NCBI GenBank assembly: GCA_024236215.1 | Contig: JACKKX010000005.1 | Span: forward strand, 275,196-339,195 | From: Novosphingobium sp. | GTDB taxonomy: Bacteria; Pseudomonadota; Alphaproteobacteria; Sphingomonadales; Sphingomonadaceae | DNA length: 64,000 bases | Reading direction: 5' to 3' | Shown: piece by piece, positions 45,634-54,278 of the stretch | How positions within the stretch are numbered: the stretch's first letter is position 1 | Layout: every line of letters starts with the position of its first letter | Notes under the pieces: model-generated | Seen by the model: only the letters and a program-made list of their open reading frames with translations | Told to the model about the DNA's origin: nothing | Database searches by the model: none | Translations under genes and position numbers: made by a program

Positions 45634-46311
45634 ATGGATCTCGATTTGCTGGAAAGACGCCAGGCTACCCTGTCGTGGCGCGACGACTTGATCATGGCAA
45701 TCTGGGACATCGTCAATCGTGCTGGAATGGAAGCCAAGCGCGGGGTGGAAGAGCGCCTTGCAGAAGCCGGTATTGTTGAGACGCTCTGGGATCCTGCCAG
45801 TTTTACTCGCGAAAGGGTCGACGTTGTAATGCGCGAGATGATCGTCAGCGAGCTTGAGAATCTGTTCGATGGCGCTGCGGAACAGTTACGTACGATCGCC
45901 CCCGGATACAACGCGCTCGCAGATGCGCTGCTGGAAAGCCTGAGCATGCTCCAAATGCCATCGCTGGAACCTGAGATCCAAGGTGAACCCAAAGTGGATG
46001 CACCTAAGGGATCCGCTACAACCTCCACGGGCAGACTAGCCACAATGATGGAGACCATCTCCAATCAAGATTTCGTGAAGAATGCGAAGGAATGGGGCAG
46101 CTGGGCGCTTTCAGTGGTCGGGGAGGCAAGTGAAGCCGCGAGTCAGAAATTGCAGAGCGGCGCGGGTCTCCATGATCGTCTCCGCCGTTCCGCACAGGCA
46201 CGGATCGAGACGGCGTGGATGGCTCCAGCAGGCGATCCCCCCCCACTGATGGGACAACTTATCGCAGTGGTGGAAAGCGTAGGCAACGAGGCGCGGAGCA
46301 TGGCCCTATGA
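45634..46311 (+). CDS. unknown protein, first gene of a two-gene unit
   Basis: About 225 residues, not recognised. Mostly helical and acidic, with Trp-rich segments (LSWRDDLIMAIWDIVNRAG; NAKEWGSWALSVVGEASEAASQKLQ). A weakly hydrophobic helix at about 150-165 might touch membranes, but there is no clear transmembrane span. ATG 45634 follows a GAAGGGGAAA ribosome site; the frame is open from TTG 45583. Its stop overlaps the next gene in ATGA, so the two products are probably made in fixed ratio. Under the island operator by position. Confidence 0.55.
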   Translation: MDLDLLERRQATLSWRDDLIMAIWDIVNRAGMEAKRGVEERLAEAGIVETLWDPASFTRERVDVVMREMIVSELENLFDGAAEQLRTIAPGYNALADALLESLSMLQMPSLEPEIQGEPKVDAPKGSATTSTGRLATMMETISNQDFVKNAKEWGSWALSVVGEASEAASQKLQSGAGLHDRLRRSAQARIETAWMAPAGDPPPLMGQLIAVVESVGNEARSMAL

Positions 46312-47420
46312 GCGATGTCGGAGGACTGTTCGTCGCATCACTCGATGCAGCAACGGGGATCAAGGCCGGGAAGCTCAGGATCGTAGGTTCCGTCGTCCGC
46401 CATGCTGCTGGCCCGCTCAAGGGCAAGATTCATTCATATCTTCAGGAAACCGGAGCCGCCGGAGCTTTGCTTGAGTCTGTGTCGGGAGCTGGCAGCACAT
46501 TCGCCAAAACGAGCAAGACGACAGGCAACCCGATCGCCGGAGCTGCGGTCGCTGGCACACAGTTGGCAAGCTCGCTCGGCGGGAATGTCCAGAATGAGAT
46601 TATTCGGCGCGGAGTTAATAGGGTCGAGAGTAAGGTCGATGCGCTGGCAAGTGGCATGCAGACGCTAAAAAATCTCGGCGTTGCCAATTTGGCGCTCAGC
46701 GCAACGGGAATAGGTGTGTCGCTGGTCGGGTTCGGGATCATGAATGCACGCCTATCGCGGGTCGAGCAAACTCTGGCTGCGCTTACAGAAAGTACAGACC
46801 GGATACTCGCTGCAGTGGAGCGCATTCGACAGGATCAGCTGGCCAGCGAATTCTCGGCATTGCGATCTCAGGTCAAGCTGTTTGAGGAAGCCTGGCTAAT
46901 GTCGAACCAGGAGCGCGCTACCCAGGTCTGGCTTGACGTCGCACAGGCGACGCGGCCACATCAGGATAGGTTTGAGGGGCGCGCGCGGGAATTGCTCTTC
47001 GCCATGCCGCCCGAATTTGATCTGGCGGATCCGATTATCGATGCACTCGCACTAGCTGGAGGCCTGCGGGTTGCCTGTCTCATGGCCTGCAACGAAAGCG
47101 AGGCAGCAAGCTCGGCGGCAAGTGAGAATGCTCGCCAGATCGAGGGATTGACCGGAACCGTAGGTAAAGTCGATCTGGTGATGGCACGAATTCCATCTTC
47201 CATCGACCGCGCTTCGCTGGAATGGGCGGGCGCCCTCGCCGCTGCTGTCGACGAGGCGGCACCTATCGCCCAGCGCTGGCGCCAGCGCGAAGCAATCGCC
47301 GCTACCCGCGCGGCGCCGCTTGCCCAACTTAAGCACGACGGCGTTACTCCGCGCGAGTGGTTGAAGGCTGCGCGAGAGGAGCAGAATGAGCCGATTCTAC
47401 TCCTGAAAGCTGCGGAGTGA
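46308..47420 (+). CDS. unknown protein with a membrane helix and coiled coil
   Basis: About 370 residues, not recognised. A Gly/Ala/Ser-rich N-terminal region (SVSGAGSTFAKTSKTTGN; GAAVAGTQLASSLGG) is followed by a hydrophobic segment at about 125-150 (LALSATGIGVSLVGFGIM), a coiled coil (RLSRVEQTLAALTESTDRILAAVERIRQ-type heptads), and a helical C-terminal domain. The layout resembles small pore-forming or membrane-effector proteins, but that is only by analogy. ATG 46308 overlaps the previous stop. Confidence 0.55.
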   Translation: MSDVGGLFVASLDAATGIKAGKLRIVGSVVRHAAGPLKGKIHSYLQETGAAGALLESVSGAGSTFAKTSKTTGNPIAGAAVAGTQLASSLGGNVQNEIIRRGVNRVESKVDALASGMQTLKNLGVANLALSATGIGVSLVGFGIMNARLSRVEQTLAALTESTDRILAAVERIRQDQLASEFSALRSQVKLFEEAWLMSNQERATQVWLDVAQATRPHQDRFEGRARELLFAMPPEFDLADPIIDALALAGGLRVACLMACNESEAASSAASENARQIEGLTGTVGKVDLVMARIPSSIDRASLEWAGALAAAVDEAAPIAQRWRQREAIAATRAAPLAQLKHDGVTPREWLKAAREEQNEPILLLKAAE

Positions 47421-47447
47421 ATTCGGCCGCAATTGCAGTGTGCAGGC

Positions 47448-48140
47448 TCAATCCACGACCGGATAGTTGGGCATCGGCCACTCATGCTGGGGATTGTCCA
47501 TCATCAGATCGACAAAGATCGGCAGGAGACAGCCAAGGAGCGACGCTCCGTCCCTCACCTGGTCGCGGTTTACATCGCTGTTCCAGGTCGCGCCGCCGTG
47601 CACCAGCTGGTTTCGCAAGACGTAGAGCCGATCGAACAGGATAGACAGGATCCGCACCGTGTCGTGCTCACGCAAGGCGTGATTGATGGCTATGCGACCG
47701 CGCTCGAGTTTGTGTTCCCAGTCCTCGTAGCCTGGCGCGCCGTTCTGATGCTGCCAGAACGGATGGTAGACATAGCGATTGTCCAGAAGGAGGCGGATTT
47801 CCTGACTGAACCGCTGCCAAACCGCGTCGTAGACACGGTGACGCCCATCGAACTTTACGAGCGTCGAGAAAAACGATTGGAAGAGCCCACGTTCACCTTC
47901 CGGCGCTGAGCTGCTGGCCGAGGCTTCTACGTCACCGGCGTAGGCAGCGTTGAACCCGATCCACAGTAGGATGAAGCGAACGTCCTGGTCATCTTGTTCT
48001 GCTTCGGCCCGTCGCAGCCACGATAGTGCACGATGAACTCGAAGGGTCAACGGCGTAGAAAAGCCGTCGCGAAGCGCACGCTGCTTCTCTTTCAGGGCTT
48101 CAGGATGAAGAGGATTGCCTGCCGGGTATCGATAAACCAT
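47448..48140 (-). CDS. HEPN-like protein
   Basis: A 230-residue helical protein. The C-terminal RLYVLRNQLVHGGATW contains RNQLVH, the R-(X)4-H motif of HEPN-family RNases, in the expected place at the end of a helix. HEPN proteins often act as toxins or defence effectors cutting RNA. No clear antitoxin (MNT-type nucleotidyltransferase) is next to it. The gene lies between the membrane module and the transfer-regulator genes, convergent with the former. Confidence 0.6.
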   Translation of the reverse strand: MVYRYPAGNPLHPEALKEKQRALRDGFSTPLTLRVHRALSWLRRAEAEQDDQDVRFILLWIGFNAAYAGDVEASASSSAPEGERGLFQSFFSTLVKFDGRHRVYDAVWQRFSQEIRLLLDNRYVYHPFWQHQNGAPGYEDWEHKLERGRIAINHALREHDTVRILSILFDRLYVLRNQLVHGGATWNSDVNRDQVRDGASLLGCLLPIFVDLMMDNPQHEWPMPNYPVVD

Positions 48141-48177
48141 GCGCGCAACTTAGCGCGGTGATTTCTTTGAGGATAGT

Positions 48178-48441
48178 TTACCGAGCATCTCGATGCGGCT
48201 TGTCCGCAATTGATCTGATCCACGCGTCGATTTCCTCCTCAACCCACACCGTGCATTTGGGGCCGAGCGAGCGGGATTTGGGAAAGCGCCCTTCGCTCAT
48301 CCGCTGATAGATAGCTGACCGACGCAGGCCGACACGGTCGATGACTTCGGGCAGCCGCAAGAGCCGGGGCGGCGGGGGGACTTGCGGAGATGCTTGATCT
48401 GCGCTCGCGCTGTCCTCGGAAAACTGGGGATGTGCATTCAT
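48178..48441 (-). CDS. AlpA-like DNA-binding protein
   Basis: About 87 residues. LLRLPEVIDRVGLRRSAIYQRMSEGRFPKSRSLG and the following VWVEEEIDAWIRSI are the usual AlpA/Phage_AlpA helix-turn-helix (MerR-like, excisionase-type). These proteins regulate or direct excision of integrated elements. ATG 48441 (MNAHPQ) gives the family-like size. It lies 49 bases after an XRE regulator on the same strand, with both pointing away from the transfer operon. Confidence 0.85.
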   Translation of the reverse strand: MNAHPQFSEDSASADQASPQVPPPPRLLRLPEVIDRVGLRRSAIYQRMSEGRFPKSRSLGPKCTVWVEEEIDAWIRSIADKPHRDAR

Positions 48442-48490
48442 GATCGCTCCTGTCGGGTCAATTTCTCGGTCCCCTCCGAGGTCAATTGGA

Positions 48491-48952
48491 TCAGCGCGGC
48501 AGCGCCATCGAAATGTCGCGATTGGCAAAATCGTCGATATGCTTGGCGAGCATGCGCGCGACGAGCTGCGAAGTGCCGTTCGCCCATCGGGGCCGCAAAT
48601 CTTCGACGCGTCGCCCAAGCGTTCGTTCCAGCTGGCCTGGCAAGGCCGTGAAGAAGTCCTCAAGGAACTCCCCCATTTCGCTGCGCATCCATTCGCAGGC
48701 GAGATCCTCCTGACCAGCCAAGGCGAGGATCATGCTGGCGCGGGGAAACGCTCCGCACACGTCCAATACCCGGGCGGCCTCATCAAGCCCGATCGGCCGA
48801 TTGCCGCGCATCACACGAAGAAGGGTCTCGCGGTGGATCCCGACTTCTCGAGCGATCTGGTGCTTGGGCTTGTCAGACGACTCGATTGCATGGGCGAGAA
48901 TGTGCGCGAGGCTGGCGTTGGCATCGCCTCGGAATGGCGCGGGCTGGTGCAT
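48491..48952 (-). CDS. XRE-like regulator of the transfer region
   Basis: About 153 residues. The helix-turn-helix is at about 20-55: KHQIAREVGIHRETLLRVMRGNRPIGLDEAARVLD. The rest is helical (EWMRSEMGEFLEDFFTALPGQLERTLG) and may mediate oligomerisation. ATG 48952 has GGAG ten bases upstream and is preferred to an upstream TTG at 48967. It is divergent from traA across a 348-base promoter region, so repression of the transfer operon and of itself is likely. Confidence 0.75.
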   Translation of the reverse strand: MHQPAPFRGDANASLAHILAHAIESSDKPKHQIAREVGIHRETLLRVMRGNRPIGLDEAARVLDVCGAFPRASMILALAGQEDLACEWMRSEMGEFLEDFFTALPGQLERTLGRRVEDLRPRWANGTSQLVARMLAKHIDDFANRDISMALPR

Positions 48953-49300
48953 CGACAAAAACTCCAACGATTAGGAACTGAGTCGTAGCCATATCGCGCG
49001 CCGTCCATGTAGGAAAATGAAAAGAACAGATATGGAACATCTCGTTTCTAGGCGAATCAATCCCTAGGCTCGAGTCGTCGACAATCGCCGCCACTCCTGT
49101 CGAGATTCGTCGACGCTGATAGCCAGATAAACCGCTGTTTCTGTGTATTATCGCCGACAGCAACCATTCGATGCGTCCGTATCCGTCCGCCGCATCATCT
49201 CGACAGGCGTTCCGACTTTCCTACATCGAATTCCTAGATGCATGTGGAACACACAGCGAACGAAAGAACGCTGGGTTCACCCCTCCAGATGGAGCTCCAT
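48953..49300. promoter_or_regulatory. divergent promoter region between the XRE regulator and traA
   Basis: No gene is convincing in this gap. It is AT-richer than the genes on either side and has several inverted motifs: TCGTCGAC at 49076-49083, and TCGAGATTCGTCGACGCTGA around 49100-49119. This is where the tra operon promoter and regulator sites should be; I cannot name exact boxes. Confidence 0.45.
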
Positions 49301-49645
49301 ATGCAGTCTTTCACCCTCTCCCGGCGCTCCGGCGCCATCGACCAGCGCCCCTCGAAGTTCGGGCGAGCCATGACCTTCGCGGTACCGCTTGCAGTCGCAA
49401 CCCTCGCCGCCAGCGCGGCCTACGCGGGCGCCGACACGACCTTCACCCCTGCCCTCACGAAGTTCACCGATTTCCTTGAAGGCTCGGGCGGCAAGATCAT
49501 CACCGTCCTCAGCCTCGCAGGCGGCCTCATCGGCCTTGCTTCGGGCCGGTTCTCGCTCGGACAGGTCGCTGTTCCGGTCGGTGTCGGCATCGGCGTCGGC
49601 ACGGGTGTTCCGATCGTCACCTCGGTCGTCACCGCGGTCATCTGA
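49301..49645 (+). CDS. traA: F-type conjugative pilin TraA
   Basis: About 114 residues with a long leader (cleavage near AAYAGA, residue 43) and a mature part of about 70 residues made of two hydrophobic helices: KIITVLSLAGGLIGLASG and the glycine/valine-rich VGVGIGVGTGVPIVTSVV. This is the pattern of F-type pilins. ATG 49301 follows GGAG by six bases. It is the first gene of the transfer operon. Confidence 0.8.
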   Translation: MQSFTLSRRSGAIDQRPSKFGRAMTFAVPLAVATLAASAAYAGADTTFTPALTKFTDFLEGSGGKIITVLSLAGGLIGLASGRFSLGQVAVPVGVGIGVGTGVPIVTSVVTAVI

Positions 49646-49671
49646 CGCATCGGACGGGAAGGCGCGTCGCC

Positions 49672-49959
49672 ATGACGGACCCATATATCATCCCGCGTCG
49701 GCTCGACGATCCGGAGCTCATCGGCTTCTGGACCATCGACGAGTTCGCCGGGATGCTTATCCCCTTCACCTGGGGGATCCTCAGCCAGCATATCTTCATC
49801 GGCATCATCGTTGCCTTCGGCGCCTGGTTCGCGCTGCGAAAGGCAAAAGCAGGACGCGCCAGCTCCTGGGTAGCCCATGCCGCCTATTGGTATCTGCCGG
49901 CCGGATTGCTGGGCCTGAAATCGACGCCGCCTTCCCACTGCCGCCTGCTTGCCGGTTGA
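49672..49959 (+). CDS. traL: type IV secretion protein TraL
   Basis: A 95-residue inner-membrane protein of the F-type pilus assembly system. IPRRLDDPELIGFWTIDEF is the typical N terminus; two hydrophobic helices follow, then HAAYWYLPAG. It corresponds to VirB3 of P-type systems. It lies 26 bases after traA and 12 before traE. Confidence 0.88.
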   Translation: MTDPYIIPRRLDDPELIGFWTIDEFAGMLIPFTWGILSQHIFIGIIVAFGAWFALRKAKAGRASSWVAHAAYWYLPAGLLGLKSTPPSHCRLLAG

Positions 49960-49971
49960 GGGGAGATATCC

Positions 49972-50544
49972 ATGTTTGCCGACATTTCACACGAGCGTCA
50001 GCAGTCGCTGCTGCGCCAGCGCAACCTCTTCGCGCTCATCAACGCCGGGCTTGGCATTGCGCTCGTCGTCGCCATCAGCCTTGCTGCCACCCGCGATCGC
50101 GAAGTCGTGCTCCTGCCGACGCTCCCCAAGCAGCTCACCGTCAGCAGCGCGGGGGTCGAGGCCGACTATCTCGAACTCGTGACCCGCGATGCCGCGCTCG
50201 TTCTCCTCAATCGCAGCCCCGAGGGCCTCGATTACTGGATGGACGAAATCCTGAAGCTTGCTGATCCGGCAAGCTACGGTCGCCTCAAGGCCGATCTCGT
50301 CCGGATCGTCGAGGAACAGCGTGGCTCGGACGTCACCCAAGCTTTCGTCATCCGGTCGATGACCGTCGACCCCAAGGGGCTGACCTCCGATGTGACCGGC
50401 ACGCTCAAGACTTTTGTCGGCGCCCAGGTCATCGCGAGCGACGAACGCCGTTTCCGCTTGAACTGGACCTACCGGGGCCTGCGTCTCGCGCTGTCAGGCT
50501 TCAGCCAGTTGCCACCCAAAGACCCAACGAAGGATGCCCAGTGA
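49972..50544 (+). CDS. traE: type IV secretion protein TraE
   Basis: A 190-residue VirB5/VirB8-like inner-membrane protein: SHERQQSLLRQRNLFALINAGLGIALVV gives the N-terminal anchor, and the periplasmic domain shows AGVEADYLELVTRDAALVLLN. It is part of the F-type assembly platform. Its stop overlaps the traK start. Confidence 0.9.
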   Translation: MFADISHERQQSLLRQRNLFALINAGLGIALVVAISLAATRDREVVLLPTLPKQLTVSSAGVEADYLELVTRDAALVLLNRSPEGLDYWMDEILKLADPASYGRLKADLVRIVEEQRGSDVTQAFVIRSMTVDPKGLTSDVTGTLKTFVGAQVIASDERRFRLNWTYRGLRLALSGFSQLPPKDPTKDAQ

Positions 50545-51299
50545 TGGCTTACCGACGCAAGACGCGCGCGAGGAGCCTGGCTCTTTGCGCCAGCACCATT
50601 CTCGCATTTTCAGGAAGCAGTGCCCAGGCCGCCGACCAGTTCAAACAGGCTGCAGATGGCGCCAGCATCGAATGCGCCGTGTCGGCCCGCGAACTGACGC
50701 GCTTTGCGCTCGTCGACGACCAGTTTGCCAGCGTTTCGAAGATCTCGACCGGAACGCCCTACAACGATTTTGCGGTCACCAACGAGCCGCTGCGCGGCGA
50801 CATCTATGTGTCGGTGCCCGAGACCTTTGCGGCCCGGTCGATCAGCTTCTTCGCCACGACCAAGAAGGGCTTCGTCTACAAGGTCTCCTGCCTGGTCGAG
50901 CCTGTTCCGGCAGTCCAGGTCTTCATCACCAACCCGGCGATCGCGACCAACAAGGCGGCAGGCTGGGAAAGCGAAACGCCGCAGGAGACGAGCGCAGTAC
51001 GCCTCATCCAGGCCATGGCCAATGACCGCACGGTCGAAGGTTTTGAAGTCCGGCAATCCTCGGCACTTCCGACACGGGTTGGCGATCTCGAGGTTCAGCT
51101 CATCGCCGATTACCGCGGCAGCGCGCTCGCCGGAAAGGTCATCCGCCTGGCGAACCGTGGCCGCAAACCGCTGACGCTTGCCGAAGCGGATCTCGCGTCG
51201 TCCGGGACCCTTGCCATCTCAATCGCCCAGCCAACTCTCCAATCGGGAGAGAGCACCGTCGCCTTCATCGTCGGCACGAACGGGGAGATCGGTCAATGA
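50544..51299 (+). CDS. traK: type IV secretion protein TraK
   Basis: About 251 residues with a signal peptide (ending SSAQAAD), a secretin-like periplasmic/outer-membrane component (VirB9-like) of the core complex with TraB and TraV. The segments IYVSVPETFAARSISFFATTKKGFVY and GKVIRLANRGRKPLTLAEAD fit TraK. ATG 50544 shares a base with the traE stop, and the end overlaps traB by four bases. Confidence 0.88.
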   Translation: MAYRRKTRARSLALCASTILAFSGSSAQAADQFKQAADGASIECAVSARELTRFALVDDQFASVSKISTGTPYNDFAVTNEPLRGDIYVSVPETFAARSISFFATTKKGFVYKVSCLVEPVPAVQVFITNPAIATNKAAGWESETPQETSAVRLIQAMANDRTVEGFEVRQSSALPTRVGDLEVQLIADYRGSALAGKVIRLANRGRKPLTLAEADLASSGTLAISIAQPTLQSGESTVAFIVGTNGEIGQ

Positions 51300-52630
51300 G
51301 CGACACAGCCGCCCCCTCTACTCCGGTTCAAGCCGATCCCGCATCGCCTTCGCCAGTCACCAGCCTAAACGCCAAGACCGCGCGGCGGCAGAAGCTCCTG
51401 CTTGGCTCCTTGGGCGCGCTCGCGCTTGTCGGCGGCAGCTGGTTCATCCTGGGAGGCGACGACGGCGCGAAGAGCGACGATCCTACCGCCGCCCAGACCA
51501 TCGACACGGCCGGGCTCATCAATCGTGACCTTTCGCAGCGCGAATTCGTCGCGACCTACGGCAATCGTCTCGATGCCGTGACCCGCGAGCAGAAGGCGAT
51601 GAAGGACGCGAGCCTCCCGCGTGAGGAAATCGAAGCCCAGCTCGCCGCCCTCAAGGCCGAGAACCAGGCCATGCGCGTTGATGGCCAGGCTGCGATTGAT
51701 GCGATCTCTGCCGAGAACGCGGATCTGAAGACGCGCCTTGCCAGCCAGAGCACCTCGGCTCCCCCGAGCGTGCCGCCGCCGGCCTATGGCCCGCAAGCTG
51801 GCGGCTATGACGCGCGCGGCCGGACGGCCCCGTCAACGCTCGGCGGTGCGCCGGCGGGGGCCGGTGAAGCTGCTATGCCCGGGCCAGGCGAAGTGAGGCT
51901 CATGAGCTTCACGTCGGACAAAGCCGGGGCAAACGGACCAAGGTTTGCGCGTCCCGAAACCCCGCCGGTCGTGATCGAGGATTCACCGGATTATCTGCCG
52001 CCCAATTCCTATGCCTCGGCGCGCGTCATCGTTGGCGTCGATGCATCGGCCGGTGTCGCGAGCCAGACCGATCCGCTTCCGGTTGTCCTGCGCATCACCG
52101 GCCCAGCGCGATCAGTCATGCAGAACGGCAAAGTTCTGACGACCCGCATCCAGGGCTGTATCGTCAATGGCGCGGCGCGCGGCGATCTCTCTTCGGAGAA
52201 AGTCTACGTGAAGTTGGCCCGGATGACCTGTGATCAGCCCGGCGGGCGCGTCGCGGTGAGCGAGGTCAAAGGCTTCATCAGCTTTGCCGGAAAATCGGGC
52301 GTGCGTGGCCGTGTCGTCAGCCGCGAGGGCAGCCTTGTCAGTCAGGCCCTGCTTGCCGGGATCGTGGGCGGTTTCGGGCGCGGGTTTTCGGCAAACGCCA
52401 ACAGCGTCTTTTCCGGTGTCACGACCAATGCCGACGGCACCCGCTCGAAGCTTTCGGCCGGCGACATTCTCGGTGGCGGGCTCGGCCAGGGCGCTGCGGA
52501 CGCGGCCGATACGGTCAGCAAATATCTGATCGAGCGCGCCGAACAATACCAACCCGTCGTCGAGATGCCGACCGGCATCGATGTCGAAATCGTCTTTCTC
52601 GACGGCGTCTATGTGAGGAACTCCCAATGA
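51296..52630 (+). CDS. traB: type IV secretion protein TraB
   Basis: A 444-residue VirB10-like channel protein spanning the envelope. It has one inner-membrane helix (about 34-52), a coiled coil (REEIEAQLAALKAENQAMR), a proline-rich linker (residues 155-200), and the C-terminal beta domain: YLPPNSYASARVIVGVDA and GCIVNGAARGDLSSEKVYVKL. It overlaps its neighbours by four bases on each side. Confidence 0.93.
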   Translation: MSDTAAPSTPVQADPASPSPVTSLNAKTARRQKLLLGSLGALALVGGSWFILGGDDGAKSDDPTAAQTIDTAGLINRDLSQREFVATYGNRLDAVTREQKAMKDASLPREEIEAQLAALKAENQAMRVDGQAAIDAISAENADLKTRLASQSTSAPPSVPPPAYGPQAGGYDARGRTAPSTLGGAPAGAGEAAMPGPGEVRLMSFTSDKAGANGPRFARPETPPVVIEDSPDYLPPNSYASARVIVGVDASAGVASQTDPLPVVLRITGPARSVMQNGKVLTTRIQGCIVNGAARGDLSSEKVYVKLARMTCDQPGGRVAVSEVKGFISFAGKSGVRGRVVSREGSLVSQALLAGIVGGFGRGFSANANSVFSGVTTNADGTRSKLSAGDILGGGLGQGAADAADTVSKYLIERAEQYQPVVEMPTGIDVEIVFLDGVYVRNSQ

Positions 52631-53517
52631 CCCCCGCCGCAAACAACCCAACCCCGAGCAAGCCGCGGCGCTGGCTGCGACCGGTGGCGACCGTTGCTGC
52701 CGTCATCGCCCTGTCCGCCGCGACGGGCTGGGGCGTGGCCAGCCTCGCTTCCCCGGCCCAGGCGCCCGATACGGCCAAGGTGCGCGCCGCGCTCAAGCTG
52801 CGCCTGCCGAAGACGCCGATCGATGCGATCACCTGCGTTGGCCTTGGCGGCCTGTGCGAAGTCGCCTCGAAATCGACACTGTTCTATGTTGATCGCGCGG
52901 CCAAATATCTGGTGATCGGGCGCATCTACGACATGGATGCGCGCCAGGACCTGACCGCCGCCCGTCTCCTTGCGCTCAATCCCGATCTGCTGGCTGCCGG
53001 TGCGGCGCGGCGGACCAACGCTGGCGAAGAAAGCCAGCCCAGCCCGCGCGCCACTCCGCAGAAGGTGTCGCTCGCCGGTCTGCCCGCAAACGGCGCGATC
53101 ACATGGGGTCCCGCAAATGGTCCCAAGGTGGTCGTCTTCTCCGACTTTCACTGCGGCTATTGCAAGAAGCTCGAAGCCGAACTGAAAGCGATCGGCGCGC
53201 GGGTCGAGGAGCGACCCATTTCGATCTTCGGGGCCGACAGCCGCCGTGATGCCGAACGGGTGCTGTGTTCGCCGCGCCCCGAGGTGTCGCTGCACATGGC
53301 CTATTCGGGTCTCGCCCTCGCCAATCCGAAGCCCTGCGACACGAGCGGGCTCGATGCCAACGAAGCTTTCGCCAAGGCCCATGGCTTCAACGGGACGCCG
53401 GTCATCGTACGCCCGTCCGACGGCGCGATCCTCGAAGGCTATCGCCCCGCTTCCGTGCTCCGCGAATTTCTCACGCCCGCCAAAGCGGCCGCGCCCGCTT
53501 CGGCCAAGAAAGGATAA
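52627..53517 (+). CDS. dsbC: DsbC-like thiol:disulfide isomerase
   Basis: A 296-residue periplasmic protein with an N-terminal membrane anchor/signal (about 20-42), a DsbC dimerisation-like domain (about 50-120), and a thioredoxin fold with FSDFHCGYCKKLEAEL, active-site Cys176 and Cys179. The cis-Pro loop is GTPVIV. It likely shuffles disulfides of the cysteine-rich TraU, TraN and TrbC products of the same operon. Confidence 0.9.
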   Translation: MTPAANNPTPSKPRRWLRPVATVAAVIALSAATGWGVASLASPAQAPDTAKVRAALKLRLPKTPIDAITCVGLGGLCEVASKSTLFYVDRAAKYLVIGRIYDMDARQDLTAARLLALNPDLLAAGAARRTNAGEESQPSPRATPQKVSLAGLPANGAITWGPANGPKVVVFSDFHCGYCKKLEAELKAIGARVEERPISIFGADSRRDAERVLCSPRPEVSLHMAYSGLALANPKPCDTSGLDANEAFAKAHGFNGTPVIVRPSDGAILEGYRPASVLREFLTPAKAAAPASAKKG

Positions 53518-53522
53518 TCGTC

Positions 53523-54278
53523 ATGCGATTTCCCCACCGTATTCTCGCCTCTGCCTGCCTTGCTCTGCTGACAAGCGCGTGCGCGACTTTCGGCACCAAC
53601 ATCGAAGGCGATTTCACCTGCCGTGCCCCCAAGGGCGACTGCGCGCCCAGCCATGTGATCGACGCCCGCGCAACCGGCGACATGACTGCAACTGGCTCGC
53701 TGGAGAACGACTATCGTGCGCCTGTCCCGGTTGCTGCCGGCGATCGGGCCCGGACGTCCGAGCGAACGCTCAGGATCGTGTTTCCGGCCCATGTCGATGA
53801 GACCGGGACGCTGCACGACGATGCGGTCGCTTGGGCAGTCGTCGAAAATCCGCGCTGGGCTGCAGAACTGCGCCGCAAGGTTGGCGAGGACACCGCCCCG
53901 CCGCTGATGCGCCAGCTGCGCCGCAAGCTCAAAGCCGTACAGGCGCAGATCGAGGAATCGAGCAAAACGCATGAAGGCACGGCCGCCGAGCAGCCTGCCG
54001 CACAGCCCGAAGCCGAGACGTTCGATCTCGGACAGCCCTTTCAACCTTCGTCCTCACTCGAGGACACCCCCTCTGCCTCGCCGCTGGTCCTCCCCTCCAC
54101 GGCGCGCGAGGCCGTTGCCGGAGCGAAAGCCCCGGCGGTCGAGGGGTTCGACATGGCGCAGCCCCCGCATGTTCGAGCCCCTCGGCCTTCTGCCGACAAG
54201 GCCCCGCTCATCTTCCCGACGATCGAGGCAATCGAGGCCGCGAAGAACGCCGCTCAGGCACAGAAGGAGCCCAAGTGA
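53523..54278 (+). CDS. traV: type IV secretion lipoprotein TraV
   Basis: About 251 residues. The signal peptide ends with LLTSAC, a lipobox; it is the outer-membrane lipoprotein (VirB7-like) of the core complex. FGTNIEGDFTCRAPKGDCAPS carries the conserved cysteine pair of TraV. The C-terminal half is low-complexity (Ala/Pro/Glu-rich). ATG 53523 sits within a longer open frame that is not coding upstream. The stop overlaps traC. Confidence 0.88.
   Translation: MRFPHRILASACLALLTSACATFGTNIEGDFTCRAPKGDCAPSHVIDARATGDMTATGSLENDYRAPVPVAAGDRARTSERTLRIVFPAHVDETGTLHDDAVAWAVVENPRWAAELRRKVGEDTAPPLMRQLRRKLKAVQAQIEESSKTHEGTAAEQPAAQPEAETFDLGQPFQPSSSLEDTPSASPLVLPSTAREAVAGAKAPAVEGFDMAQPPHVRAPRPSADKAPLIFPTIEAIEAAKNAAQAQKEPK

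Noticed and set aside
53265-53522. N-terminal extension of TraV
   Set aside because: The open frame overlaps dsbC in another frame; the lipoprotein signal at 53523 clearly marks the start.
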